Positions 1 through 5,940 of a stretch of DNA of 6,088 nucleotides are shown here, in pieces. The stretch is from Pseudomonadales bacterium (GTDB lineage: Bacteria > Pseudomonadota > Gammaproteobacteria > Pseudomonadales > DT-91), in contig JABSRR010000176.1 of assembly GCA_013215025.1 (NCBI GenBank), positions 1-6,088 of the forward strand. The letters run 5' to 3'. The notes beneath the pieces are model-generated. The model was given only the letters and a program-made list of their open reading frames with translations. It had not been told where the DNA came from and searched no databases. Every line of letters starts with the position of its first letter. Positions within the stretch are counted from its first letter, which is position 1. The translations under genes were made by a program, and so were the position numbers.

Positions 1-399
1 GATTATTACCTCGCCCTTTAACTCGCTGGTTTGAGAACTCGTCCAGTGGTGAGCTAATAATGCCTTACTGGTCCATATCCAGTCGATATTTACTTGGCTA
101 GGGTTTTCATTCTCTGGCGCATAAATCACCTCCAGCAAAGTGGGCAAGGTTAGCTGCTGTTCAGCATCACTAAATTCTTCAATTCGCTCAGCATCCATAA
201 GTAAGTATATCTCGCCCTGCTGATTAAACTCTACACTTTGCGCTTGCTTAAAAATAGTTTGTATAAGCGGTGATAGAGAATCACTGGCGGCTGTATCAAT
301 AGCTGGCGTGTTCTGCTGCGCCCCGTCAAACCCGCAAGCAGACAGTGTCACCATCAAGCTAATCATGACCAGATTAATGCGCTTAGAGGCTACTGTCAT
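1..399 (-). CDS. putative lipoprotein, C-terminal part beyond window
   Basis: The frame runs from an ATG at 397-399 to the left edge without a stop, giving 133 residues of an incomplete protein. The N-terminus is a lipoprotein signal: basic residues K6 and R7, a hydrophobic stretch (residues 9-18) and the lipobox L-S-A-C with the cysteine at residue 22, followed by G-F-D. The +2 residue is Gly, not Asp, so outer-membrane sorting by Lol would be the default expectation. The following segment (about 23-40) is rich in Ala, Ser, Thr and Gln and looks like a flexible linker. The rest is mixed polar with acidic patches and a Trp-containing stretch (D-W-I-W-T). No upstream ATG fits, because an in-frame stop lies about 12 codons before this one; no strong Shine-Dalgarno is visible. 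It starts 36 bases after the kdsD stop on the same strand, so co-transcription is likely. I do not recognise the family; it is not evidently LptC or KdsC, which often follow kdsD. Confidence 0.8.
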   Translation of the reverse strand, partial: MTVASKRINLVMISLMVTLSACGFDGAQQNTPAIDTAASDSLSPLIQTIFKQAQSVEFNQQGEIYLLMDAERIEEFSDAEQQLTLPTLLEVIYAPENENPSQVNIDWIWTSKALLAHHWTSSQTSELKGEVII

Positions 400-435
400 G
401 ATGTATAGCTTTTTGCCGCATTTACGTTCAACAAC

Positions 436-1401
436 TTAGGCAATGCCCGCTTTTAAAATTTGATGCATATGCACAATGCCAATAGGCTGTTGCTCAGTGT
501 TGGTGACGACTAACTGAGAAATACTATTGGTTTCCATAATATTTAAGGCCTCAGCTGCCAGCATGTCTGACGCGATGGTTTTGCAGTCCTTTGTCATAAT
601 GTCGCGGATCGCTGCATGTTTGATATCGTGGCCGGCATCAATACAGCGCCTGAGATCGCCGTCGGTAAAAATGCCTACCAGCTTGGCTGCTGAATTAACC
701 ACGGTGGTCATGCCTAAGCCCTTGGCGCTCATTTCCAATAATGCGTCTTTCATGAAAGCATCGTTGCCAACTTTTGGAATGTCCTTGCCGCTTGCCATAA
801 TGTCATTCACCGTCAGCAGCAGTTTTCGGCCCAGCGCACCGCCAGGGTGAGAGAAAGCAAAGTCTTCGGCTGTAAAGCCTCGGGCTTCTAATAGGGAGAC
901 AGCTAAGGCATCGCCCATGGCTAGTGTTACCGTGGTACTTGCCGTTGGCGCTAAATCATGCGGGCAAGCTTCACGCTCAACCGAAATATCGAGATGTACG
1001 TGTGATTGCTGTGCGAGTGTAGATTGCGCATGCCCGGTCATGCTGATCAGCGTTGCGCCCATGCGTTTAATTAATGGAATAATCGTCAGCACTTCTGAGG
1101 TCGTGCCAGAGTTCGAAATCGCTAACACAATATCTTTATGGGTAATCATGCCAAGATCACCATGGCTTGCCTCGCCGGGATGCACAAAAAATGCAGGACT
1201 GCCGGTGCTGGCCAATGTTGCTGCGATTTTATTACCAATATGGCCGGATTTACCCATGCCGGTGACCACAATGCGGCCTTCACAGCTCAGCATAAGTTGG
1301 CAGGCTTTAGAAAAGCTTTGGTCGATACGCTGGTTCAGATCCTGAATCGCTTTAATTTCAATATCTAAGGTGCGTTTGGCAGATGCAATAAAGGTCGGCA
1401 T
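436..1401 (-). CDS. kdsD: D-arabinose-5-phosphate isomerase KdsD
   Basis: Cytosolic isomerase converting ribulose 5-phosphate to arabinose 5-phosphate, the first step towards Kdo, the inner-core sugar of lipopolysaccharide. At 321 residues it is close to the E. coli enzyme (328). Domains in order are an N-terminal SIS sugar isomerase domain (about 30-190) and two CBS domains (about 205-260 and 265-321). Recognisable motifs are GMGKSGHIG (48-56), HPGEASHGD (74-82), SNSGTTSEV (96-104), LAPTASTT (150-157) and SHPGGALGR (184-192). From remembered alignment with E. coli KdsD, the catalytic candidates K51, H80, E103, E144 and H185 are all kept, with a constant offset of eight. The stretch CPHDLAPT differs from the E. 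coli CPLGLAPT but resembles other proteobacterial copies. ATG start; the ribosome binding site is weak. It lies downstream of a yrbG-like gene, a common arrangement, but is followed by a lipoprotein gene and not by kdsC. A paralogue such as GutQ or KpsF is less likely given the yrbG neighbour, but cannot be excluded. Confidence 0.95.
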   Translation of the reverse strand: MPTFIASAKRTLDIEIKAIQDLNQRIDQSFSKACQLMLSCEGRIVVTGMGKSGHIGNKIAATLASTGSPAFFVHPGEASHGDLGMITHKDIVLAISNSGTTSEVLTIIPLIKRMGATLISMTGHAQSTLAQQSHVHLDISVEREACPHDLAPTASTTVTLAMGDALAVSLLEARGFTAEDFAFSHPGGALGRKLLLTVNDIMASGKDIPKVGNDAFMKDALLEMSAKGLGMTTVVNSAAKLVGIFTDGDLRRCIDAGHDIKHAAIRDIMTKDCKTIASDMLAAEALNIMETNSISQLVVTNTEQQPIGIVHMHQILKAGIA

Positions 1402-1456
1402 GGTAAATATCTATCGTAATCCTATCTACAAAGATTGAATATAATGTTGGAAGATG

Positions 1457-1495
1457 TAAAAAGTGGCTTATAAAACTATGGCTAAAAATAAGCCA
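1457..1495 (-). terminator. hairpin with U-tract between yrbG and kdsD
   Basis: Read on the minus strand, TGGCTTAT (1495-1488) and ATAAGCCA (1471-1464) form a perfect 8-bp stem around a 16-base loop, followed at once by CTTTTTA. This has the form of a weak intrinsic terminator or attenuator within the yrbG-kdsD gap. The first arm can instead pair with AGCCA inside the loop (1483-1479), giving a smaller competing hairpin. The stem is AT-rich and the loop large, so full termination is doubtful. Confidence 0.35.
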
Positions 1496-1526
1496 GCGTT
1501 AAATATCGATCAATTAAAAAGTGGCT
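1457..1526. repeat. 12-bp direct repeat pair TAAAAAGTGGCT
   Basis: The 12-mer TAAAAAGTGGCT occurs at 1457-1468 and again at 1515-1526, 58 bases apart, both in the gap between yrbG and kdsD. On the minus strand each copy reads AGCCACTTTTTA, so each supplies a run of five U after a GCC. Only the copy at 1457-1468 has a clear partner arm for a hairpin. Confidence 0.5.
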
Positions 1527-1544
1527 GCAAGCGGCTGTAACTAG

Positions 1545-2510
1545 TTAAAGCTCTGTTGCCAAAATCCCATAATAAGCAAAATAACACAGTAATAGTAAAA
1601 TACCCATCCAGCGAGAGAAAGGTTGCCGTCTTATATAGCTGATCAGCATCATAACCATCCACAGGCCTGAAATCACTAGCATAGCCGCAAAATCGCGGGA
1701 AAATACCTCAGGACCAAGTGCCTGTGTGCCAACCAGTCCAGGCACGGCCATCACCACCAATAAATTAAAAGTATTAGAGCCAATCACATTGCCAAAGGCG
1801 ATTTCATGATGGCCTTGTTTTGCCGAGGCAATTGATGCAGCAAGCTCTGGCAAGCTGGTGCCTACCGCGACTATCGTGAGACCGATAATCAGCTCAGGTA
1901 CACCAAACAAGCTAGCGACTGTTTTTGCACCCCAGACTAAGACTTCAGCTGATGCTAGCAGCAATAACAAGCCGCCTAACAATGCCACAATGGCTTTCGT
2001 TAAACTCAAACCAACAAGCTCGTTTATCTCTTCATCCTCTGCAGATAGGGATTCGGCTTGGCTGGCGCGCTGCTTGTAGAATAAAAACACAATGAACGCT
2101 GTTAAGCCTAATAGCAATAAGCCACTGTCAAACCAGGTAATATCTAAGTTATACAACACGAACCCAGCTAATCCATAAACGGCTAGCAAAATCGGTAATT
2201 CCGACCGCACCAAACTGCGCGATACCTGCAATGGAATAATGACTGCGGTTAAACCAATCACTAAGCCAACATTGGCAAGGTTTGAGCCTAATGCGTTGCC
2301 CACCGCGAGACCAGCGGAGTCATTTATAGCCGCCATCAGCGAAACAATAATTTCTGGGGCTGAGGTACCAAAAGCGACAATGGTCAGCCCTATCATCAGT
2401 TTTGACATGCCAACATAGTCAGCAATGGAGGCTGCGCCTTTAACAAACCAGTCGGCGCTAAACATCATAATGACAAAGCCAAGTAAAATGGCGGCGAGTG
2501 CGAGTAACAT
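1545..2510 (-). CDS. yrbG: calcium/sodium antiporter, YrbG family
   Basis: Inner-membrane cation exchanger of the Ca2+:cation antiporter superfamily (bacterial NCX/NCKX-like), expected to have about ten transmembrane helices. With the ATG start it has 321 residues, typical of the family. Two inverted alpha repeats are clear. Repeat 1 has GLTIVAFGTSAPE (41-53) then GNALGSN (71-77); repeat 2 has GLTIVAVGTSLPE (210-222) then GNVIGSN (240-246). E53 and E222 are the expected ion-binding glutamates. A polar, acidic cytosolic loop (about 146-165) separates the halves. The frame can be extended five codons to a TTG at 2525, but ATG 2510 is preferred. The resulting start, MLLALAAILLG, lines up with the remembered E. 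coli YrbG start, and the TTG would leave only a few bases of leader after the promoter at 2540-2548. No strong Shine-Dalgarno precedes either. It is likely first in a minus-strand set with kdsD, 143 bases downstream. Ion specificity cannot be told from sequence. Confidence 0.92.
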   Translation of the reverse strand: MLLALAAILLGFVIMMFSADWFVKGAASIADYVGMSKLMIGLTIVAFGTSAPEIIVSLMAAINDSAGLAVGNALGSNLANVGLVIGLTAVIIPLQVSRSLVRSELPILLAVYGLAGFVLYNLDITWFDSGLLLLGLTAFIVFLFYKQRASQAESLSAEDEEINELVGLSLTKAIVALLGGLLLLLASAEVLVWGAKTVASLFGVPELIIGLTIVAVGTSLPELAASIASAKQGHHEIAFGNVIGSNTFNLLVVMAVPGLVGTQALGPEVFSRDFAAMLVISGLWMVMMLISYIRRQPFSRWMGILLLLCYFAYYGILATEL

Positions 2511-2539
2511 AGATAAGCTCGGCAATATTAAAGGGCGAA

Positions 2540-2548
2540 ATTATAACA
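2540..2548 (-). promoter_or_regulatory. extended -10 promoter for yrbG
   Basis: On the minus strand the sequence TGTTATAAT is a perfect extended -10 (TGnTATAAT). No good -35 is found at the usual distance, which is acceptable for an extended -10 promoter. Transcription would begin near 2533-2529, about 20 bases before the ATG at 2510. Confidence 0.55.
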
Positions 2549-2676
2549 GCTAAGTCTATTACTGATGCAGTTTTATTACTTAAACAGTAAATTTTGTCTT
2601 TCGTCGACCAGTGGTTTTATGTTTTGCGGTGTTTGTCGGCGAAAGCTGAAAAAAAGCCGCCTAATGCTATGAATTC

Positions 2677-2694
2677 TGATAAGAATCGCTATCA
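2677..2694. promoter_or_regulatory. inverted repeat, possible regulator site upstream of DUF1329 gene
   Basis: TGATA (2677-2681) and TATCA (2690-2694) are inverted arms separated by AGAATCGC. The right part, AATCGCTATCA, resembles half of a Fur box (AATnATTATCA), but the arms are three bases further apart than in the Fur consensus. It lies about 100 bases before the DUF1329 start, in the divergent region shared with yrbG. No convincing -35/-10 pair for the plus-strand gene was found beside it. Confidence 0.25.
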
Positions 2695-2780
2695 TGTCTC
2701 GCTGAATTTTTGTGTACAAATGACTTCGCTGCATGTTTTTGAGCTCAATCGATGATATGCCGCGCCGTCAATCTGACCGT

Positions 2781-2785
2781 GGAGA
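2781..2785 (+). promoter_or_regulatory. ribosome binding site deciding the DUF1329 start
   Basis: GGAGA lies 10 bases before the ATG at 2796. This supports starting there and not at the in-frame ATG at 2733, which has no Shine-Dalgarno and would place 21 polar residues before the signal peptide. Confidence 0.6.
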
Positions 2786-2795
2786 CAGTAGTAAA

Positions 2796-4172
2796 ATGAA
2801 GTATAAGTTAATCATGGCGCTGATTGCCTCGGGCATTTTTGCCCTGCCTGCGCATGCCAAAGTCACAGCTGAGCAAGCTGCAACATTGGGTGGAGATACG
2901 CTAACGCCAATGGGTGCTGAGATGAAAGGCAATGCCGATGGTTCTATCCCTGCATGGTCTGGCTCTATGCGCGGCGTACCGCAAGGTTTGCAATATTCTG
3001 GTCCAGGCGACATTTACCCCGACCCTTATGCCAATGAAAAGCCATTATTTACGATTACTGCGGCGAATATGGCGCAGTACGAAGCTCGTTTGAGTGAGGG
3101 TGAAAAAGCCTTACTGCAAAAGTATCCAGACAGCTTTAAAATGAATGTCTACCCCTCTCATCGCGATGGTCGCTTTAGCGAAAAAGTTGAAGCGCGCACC
3201 AAGTGGAATGCCACCAATACAGAATTAGTGAACGGTGAAGATGGCATGCAGCAGTTTACTGGTGGTGCGCCTTTCCCGATTCCGCAAACGGGTGCGGAAG
3301 CAATCTGGAATGCTCGTATTATTCATCCACATCCAACCTTGTTTGGTCAAATGGACGATATGGCGGTGTATTTGGATGGCAAAACCCAGAAGCGTCGCCA
3401 AAAAATGGTATCTGAGTATCCGTTCGCTTATCTTGAAAACGAAGTGGGCACCGTAGACGATGCGATTGGTGTTAATGCTGGCTTTGTGCATGTGACCATT
3501 GAAGAGCCTAAGCGCCAAAAAGGCCAAATGACAGTGGTTCATGAGGCGCTTGATCAAGTTAAAAATGAGCGTAAGGCTTGGGTTTATATTCCAGGTGCGC
3601 GTCGTGTGCGTCGTGCGCCAACTGTTGGTTATGACACGCCAGACGGCCCAGGTGGCTTGGTTACGGTTGATGACTCGCTCGGCTTTAATGGTGCCTTAGA
3701 TCGTTTTACTTGGACCTTGGTAGGTAAAAAAGAAATTTACGTGCCTTACCATGCCTATAAATTTGATGACCCTAAAGTTAAATATTCTGATTTATTACAA
3801 AAAGGCCATGCCAACCCAGACTTTATGCGTTATGAATTACACCGCGTCTGGGTTGTTGAAGCTGAGCTGAAAGATGGTCAGCGTCATGTGTATAAAAAGC
3901 GCCGCTTCTATATTGACGAAGACAGCTGGCAAATCGTCTTACTTGAGTCATACGATGGCCGTGGTGAGCTATGGCGCGTAGGTATTTTGAATACGCTTTA
4001 TGATTATGCGCTACAGGGCTATGTAACCCGTGCGCATATGTTCCATGACTTGCAATCAGGTGCTTACATCTCTTTGCGTATGGTAAACGAGACGTCGCCG
4101 GTCAACTATATGGCTGAGCCAAAAGGCGAAGCGTATTATTCGCCAGCTAACCTCCGTAAGATGGGGCGCTAG
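2796..4172 (+). CDS. DUF1329 family secreted protein
   Basis: Exported protein of 458 residues of the DUF1329 family, whose members are thought to be periplasmic or outer-membrane associated and related in fold to LolA/LolB-type lipid-binding proteins; the exact function is not established. A classic Sec signal peptide is visible: MKYK, a hydrophobic core (about 5-16), then ALPAHA with cleavage expected after residue 21 before KVTAEQ. There is no lipobox cysteine. Family-like stretches are GNADGSIPAW (45-54), NEKPLFTITAAN (80-91), VYPSHR (118-123), FPIP (160-163), the basic block RKAWVYIPGARRVRR (259-273) with TVGYDTP (276-282), and KKRRFYIDEDSW (367-378). The length of about 450 and full C-terminus suggest an intact protein. 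The gene usually sits beside a DUF1302 gene, sometimes with an RND/MMPL transporter; none is next to it here. The terminator directly after it suggests a single-gene transcript. Confidence 0.9.
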   Translation: MKYKLIMALIASGIFALPAHAKVTAEQAATLGGDTLTPMGAEMKGNADGSIPAWSGSMRGVPQGLQYSGPGDIYPDPYANEKPLFTITAANMAQYEARLSEGEKALLQKYPDSFKMNVYPSHRDGRFSEKVEARTKWNATNTELVNGEDGMQQFTGGAPFPIPQTGAEAIWNARIIHPHPTLFGQMDDMAVYLDGKTQKRRQKMVSEYPFAYLENEVGTVDDAIGVNAGFVHVTIEEPKRQKGQMTVVHEALDQVKNERKAWVYIPGARRVRRAPTVGYDTPDGPGGLVTVDDSLGFNGALDRFTWTLVGKKEIYVPYHAYKFDDPKVKYSDLLQKGHANPDFMRYELHRVWVVEAELKDGQRHVYKKRRFYIDEDSWQIVLLESYDGRGELWRVGILNTLYDYALQGYVTRAHMFHDLQSGAYISLRMVNETSPVNYMAEPKGEAYYSPANLRKMGR

Positions 4173-4228
4173 ATCTTTTAGCATCGCTTGATTTCTCAGC
4201 TTTTAGCTGATGATTATGAGATTGTAAG

Positions 4229-4252
4229 AAACCGCCGCAAGGCGGTTTTTTT
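4229..4252 (+). terminator. intrinsic terminator after DUF1329 gene
   Basis: AAACCGCC (4229-4236), GCAA loop and GGCGGTTT (4241-4248) make a perfect 8-bp GC-rich stem with a stable tetraloop, running into seven T (4246-4252). It lies 56 bases after the DUF1329 stop. On the minus strand the stem is followed by TTTCTTA, so it may also stop transcripts coming from sthA on the other side. Confidence 0.93.
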
Positions 4253-4310
4253 ATGGCTTGCAATAAGCTTATCGAGCCGCTTGACTGCCTAATAGCTTGA
4301 ATAAATGGCG

Positions 4311-4326
4311 CTGGCTTAATAGCCAG
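4311..4326. repeat. inverted repeat around the sthA stop codon
   Basis: CTGGCT (4311-4316) and AGCCAG (4321-4326) form a perfect 6-bp stem with a TAAT loop, and the sthA stop codon overlaps the loop. On the minus strand it is followed by GCGCCATTTATTC, which lacks a proper U-tract, so it is at most a weak terminator or a 3' end stabiliser. Confidence 0.35.
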
Positions 4327-5713
4327 TGCGGTTTAAGCCATTCAAGGCAGCAATGCGATACGCTTCTGCCATCGTCGGATAATTAAATGTGGTGTTAACA
4401 AAATAGCGGATATCGTTGCCATGATTCTCCTGCTTTAAAATCGCCTGGCCGATATGAATGATCTCGGTGGCTTCGGCGCCAAAGCAGTGAATGCCAAGTA
4501 ACTCATAGCTGTCTAGATGAAATAGCAGCTTGAGCATGCCTTCTTTTTGGCCGCTGATTTGCCCCCGAGCGGTATCTTTAAAAAACGCGCGGCCGACTTC
4601 ATACGGCACTTTAGCGTCAGTTAATTCTCGCTCGGTTTGTCCTACAGAGCTAATTTCTGGCAGGGTGTAAATACCGGTGGGCACATCATCAACAAAGTTC
4701 AGAGGGTCGGTGCCAATCGCATTGGTAGACGCCGTAGAGCCCTGATTATAGGCGGCAGACGCCAATGACGGCCAGCCAATCACGTCACCCACGGCATAAA
4801 CATTCTCAACCGCGGTTTGATATTGCTGATCCACTTCAAGCTGGCCGCGGTGGTTGGCGTTGAGCCCAATCGCGTCAAGCTGCAGCGCATCGGTATTGCC
4901 GGTTCGGCCATTACACCAGAGCAAGGCATCGGCGGTAATACGCTTGCCAGAGGCTAAGTACATGGTCACTTGTTTGTCGTCGGCGTCAAAGGTTTGAAAG
5001 CTTTCACGGTGACGAATAATCACGCCTTGCGCAATCAAGTGATAGCTGAGCGCGTCAGAAATTTCATCGTCTAAAAATTCCAACAGTCGATCACGGTTGT
5101 TCACCAGATCAACTTTGATGCCCAGCCCTGCAAAAATCGAGGCATATTCACAGCCAATAACGCCAGCACCATAAATGATAATTTTGCGCGGGTTATGCTG
5201 CATGCTAAGAATGCTATCGCTGTCGTATACCCGAGAGTGTGAAAAGTCGATGTCGTCTGGATGGTAAGGCCGTGAACCGGTAGCAATCATAATTTTTTTG
5301 CTGGTCACTTTTTTAACCGGGCCGCCTTGATGGCTAATTGCTAGCGTATTGGCATCGCTAAAGGCAGCATGACCCTCAAAAATGGTCACATCGTTGCGTA
5401 GGTAAAATTTGCTGCGCATTTTCACCTGTTTGTTAATGATGCTGGCTAAGTTCTCGGTCAAGTCGGCATAGTGCAACACCTCTGACGACTTAATATGTTT
5501 AACCATCGGGTTAGAGTTAAAACGAATTTGGCTGCTCACAGCGGCGCGCAAAGCTTTGGAAGGTATCGTGCCTTTGTGTGTGCAGGCGCCGCCAATTTCT
5601 TCTTCAGGTATCACAATCGCAACGCGTTGCTCATGTTTGGCAGCGCTCATCGCTGCCGACTCACCAGCGGGGCCACCGCCGATCACGATTAAATCAAAGT
5701 CATACTGACTCAC
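4316..5713 (-). CDS. sthA: soluble pyridine nucleotide transhydrogenase SthA
   Basis: Cytosolic FAD enzyme that passes hydride between NADPH and NAD+, mainly re-oxidising surplus NADPH. Its 465 residues match E. coli SthA (466). Visible parts are the FAD-binding motif GGGPAGES (12-19), the active-site-like segment [15 protein letters not shown] (41-55), ATGSRPYHP (144-152), the NAD(P)-binding motif [13 protein letters not shown] (182-194), NGRTGNTD (268-275), the second FAD motif YAVGDVIG (306-313) and the C-terminal dimer domain with [16 protein letters not shown] (438-453). Compared with dihydrolipoamide dehydrogenase, the second redox cysteine is Thr (T49) and the catalytic His is Tyr (Y445). 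Both changes are the expected SthA signature, so this is not a disulfide reductase. The start is GTG at 5713, with AGGA (5724-5721) seven bases before it; no ATG gives the conserved N-terminus. The gene converges on the DUF1329 gene. Apparently monocistronic. Confidence 0.97.
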   Translation of the reverse strand: MSQYDFDLIVIGGGPAGESAAMSAAKHEQRVAIVIPEEEIGGACTHKGTIPSKALRAAVSSQIRFNSNPMVKHIKSSEVLHYADLTENLASIINKQVKMRSKFYLRNDVTIFEGHAAFSDANTLAISHQGGPVKKVTSKKIMIATGSRPYHPDDIDFSHSRVYDSDSILSMQHNPRKIIIYGAGVIGCEYASIFAGLGIKVDLVNNRDRLLEFLDDEISDALSYHLIAQGVIIRHRESFQTFDADDKQVTMYLASGKRITADALLWCNGRTGNTDALQLDAIGLNANHRGQLEVDQQYQTAVENVYAVGDVIGWPSLASAAYNQGSTASTNAIGTDPLNFVDDVPTGIYTLPEISSVGQTERELTDAKVPYEVGRAFFKDTARGQISGQKEGMLKLLFHLDSYELLGIHCFGAEATEIIHIGQAILKQENHGNDIRYFVNTTFNYPTMAEAYRIAALNGLNRTGY

Positions 5714-5746
5714 GGGTTTTTCCTGTTAATGATTTTTAATGCCGCT

Positions 5747-5752
5747 ATTGTA
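5747..5752 (-). promoter_or_regulatory. possible -10 element of an sthA promoter
   Basis: TACAAT on the minus strand matches the -10 consensus at five of six bases and would start a transcript near 5740, about 27 bases before the GTG, leaving room for the AGGA site. No good -35 lies 16-18 bases upstream, so support is weak. Confidence 0.25.
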
Positions 5753-5817
5753 AGCCAAATAGCCCGGTATTGCTGTGTTTAGCAGTTGGAATTTGCGCAC
5801 AAAGCCCTATCTAAGAC

Positions 5818-5831
5818 TGACTGTTCGGTCA
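5818..5831. promoter_or_regulatory. TetR-operator-like inverted repeat upstream of sthA
   Basis: TGACTGTTCGGTCA reads almost the same on both strands (TGACCGAACAGTCA), with TGAC and GTCA arms. On the minus strand it forms TTGACCGAACAGTCAGTC, whose first six bases also resemble a -35 box (TTGACC). The shape and the TGAC/GTCA arms recall operators of TetR-family repressors. It lies 104 bases before the sthA start. No regulator gene is in the window. Confidence 0.35.
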
Positions 5832-5940
5832 ATTTTTTGGGCCGACGGCGGAATTTTTTTGTGTTTTGTGGTCAAAAGCTCCTAACGCCATTCAATTCAA
5901 AAGGGTTTTTATCATGGTATTCAGGCTATTCCGAAAATTA

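Noticed and set aside
917..1345. Long plus-strand open frame opposite kdsD.
   Set aside because: It is antisense to the strongly conserved SIS domain and its product has a biased composition with no recognisable motif.
1538..1547. 10-bp palindrome TAACTAGTTA at the yrbG stop codon.
   Set aside because: A short AT-rich palindrome without a loop or U-tract; expected by chance and not a plausible terminator.
2622..2675. Short similarity between this stretch (TTTTGCGGT and CCTAATGCTAT) and 5864-5891 (TTTTGTGGT and CCTAACGCCAT).
   Set aside because: The two patches are 29 bases apart in one place and 8 in the other, and each is short; a dispersed repeat cannot be supported.
2733..2795. In-frame upstream extension of the DUF1329 gene to an ATG at 2733.
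   Set aside because: It adds 21 polar residues before a textbook signal peptide and has no ribosome binding site, whereas the ATG at 2796 has GGAGA.
4196..4210. Perfect small hairpin TCAGCT-TTT-AGCTGA after the DUF1329 stop.
   Set aside because: It has no T-tract after it and lies just before a far better terminator at 4229-4252; probably chance or a minor 3' structure.
4356..4480. Missing second cysteine and missing catalytic histidine in SthA, which could be read as loss of function relative to lipoamide dehydrogenase.
   Set aside because: These replacements are the normal signature of soluble transhydrogenases, so the enzyme is expected to be active.
5836..5860. GCCGACGGC flanked by T-runs, considered as a terminator.
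   Set aside because: The stem would have a one-base loop, which cannot fold, and neither orientation gives a good stem followed by a U-tract.
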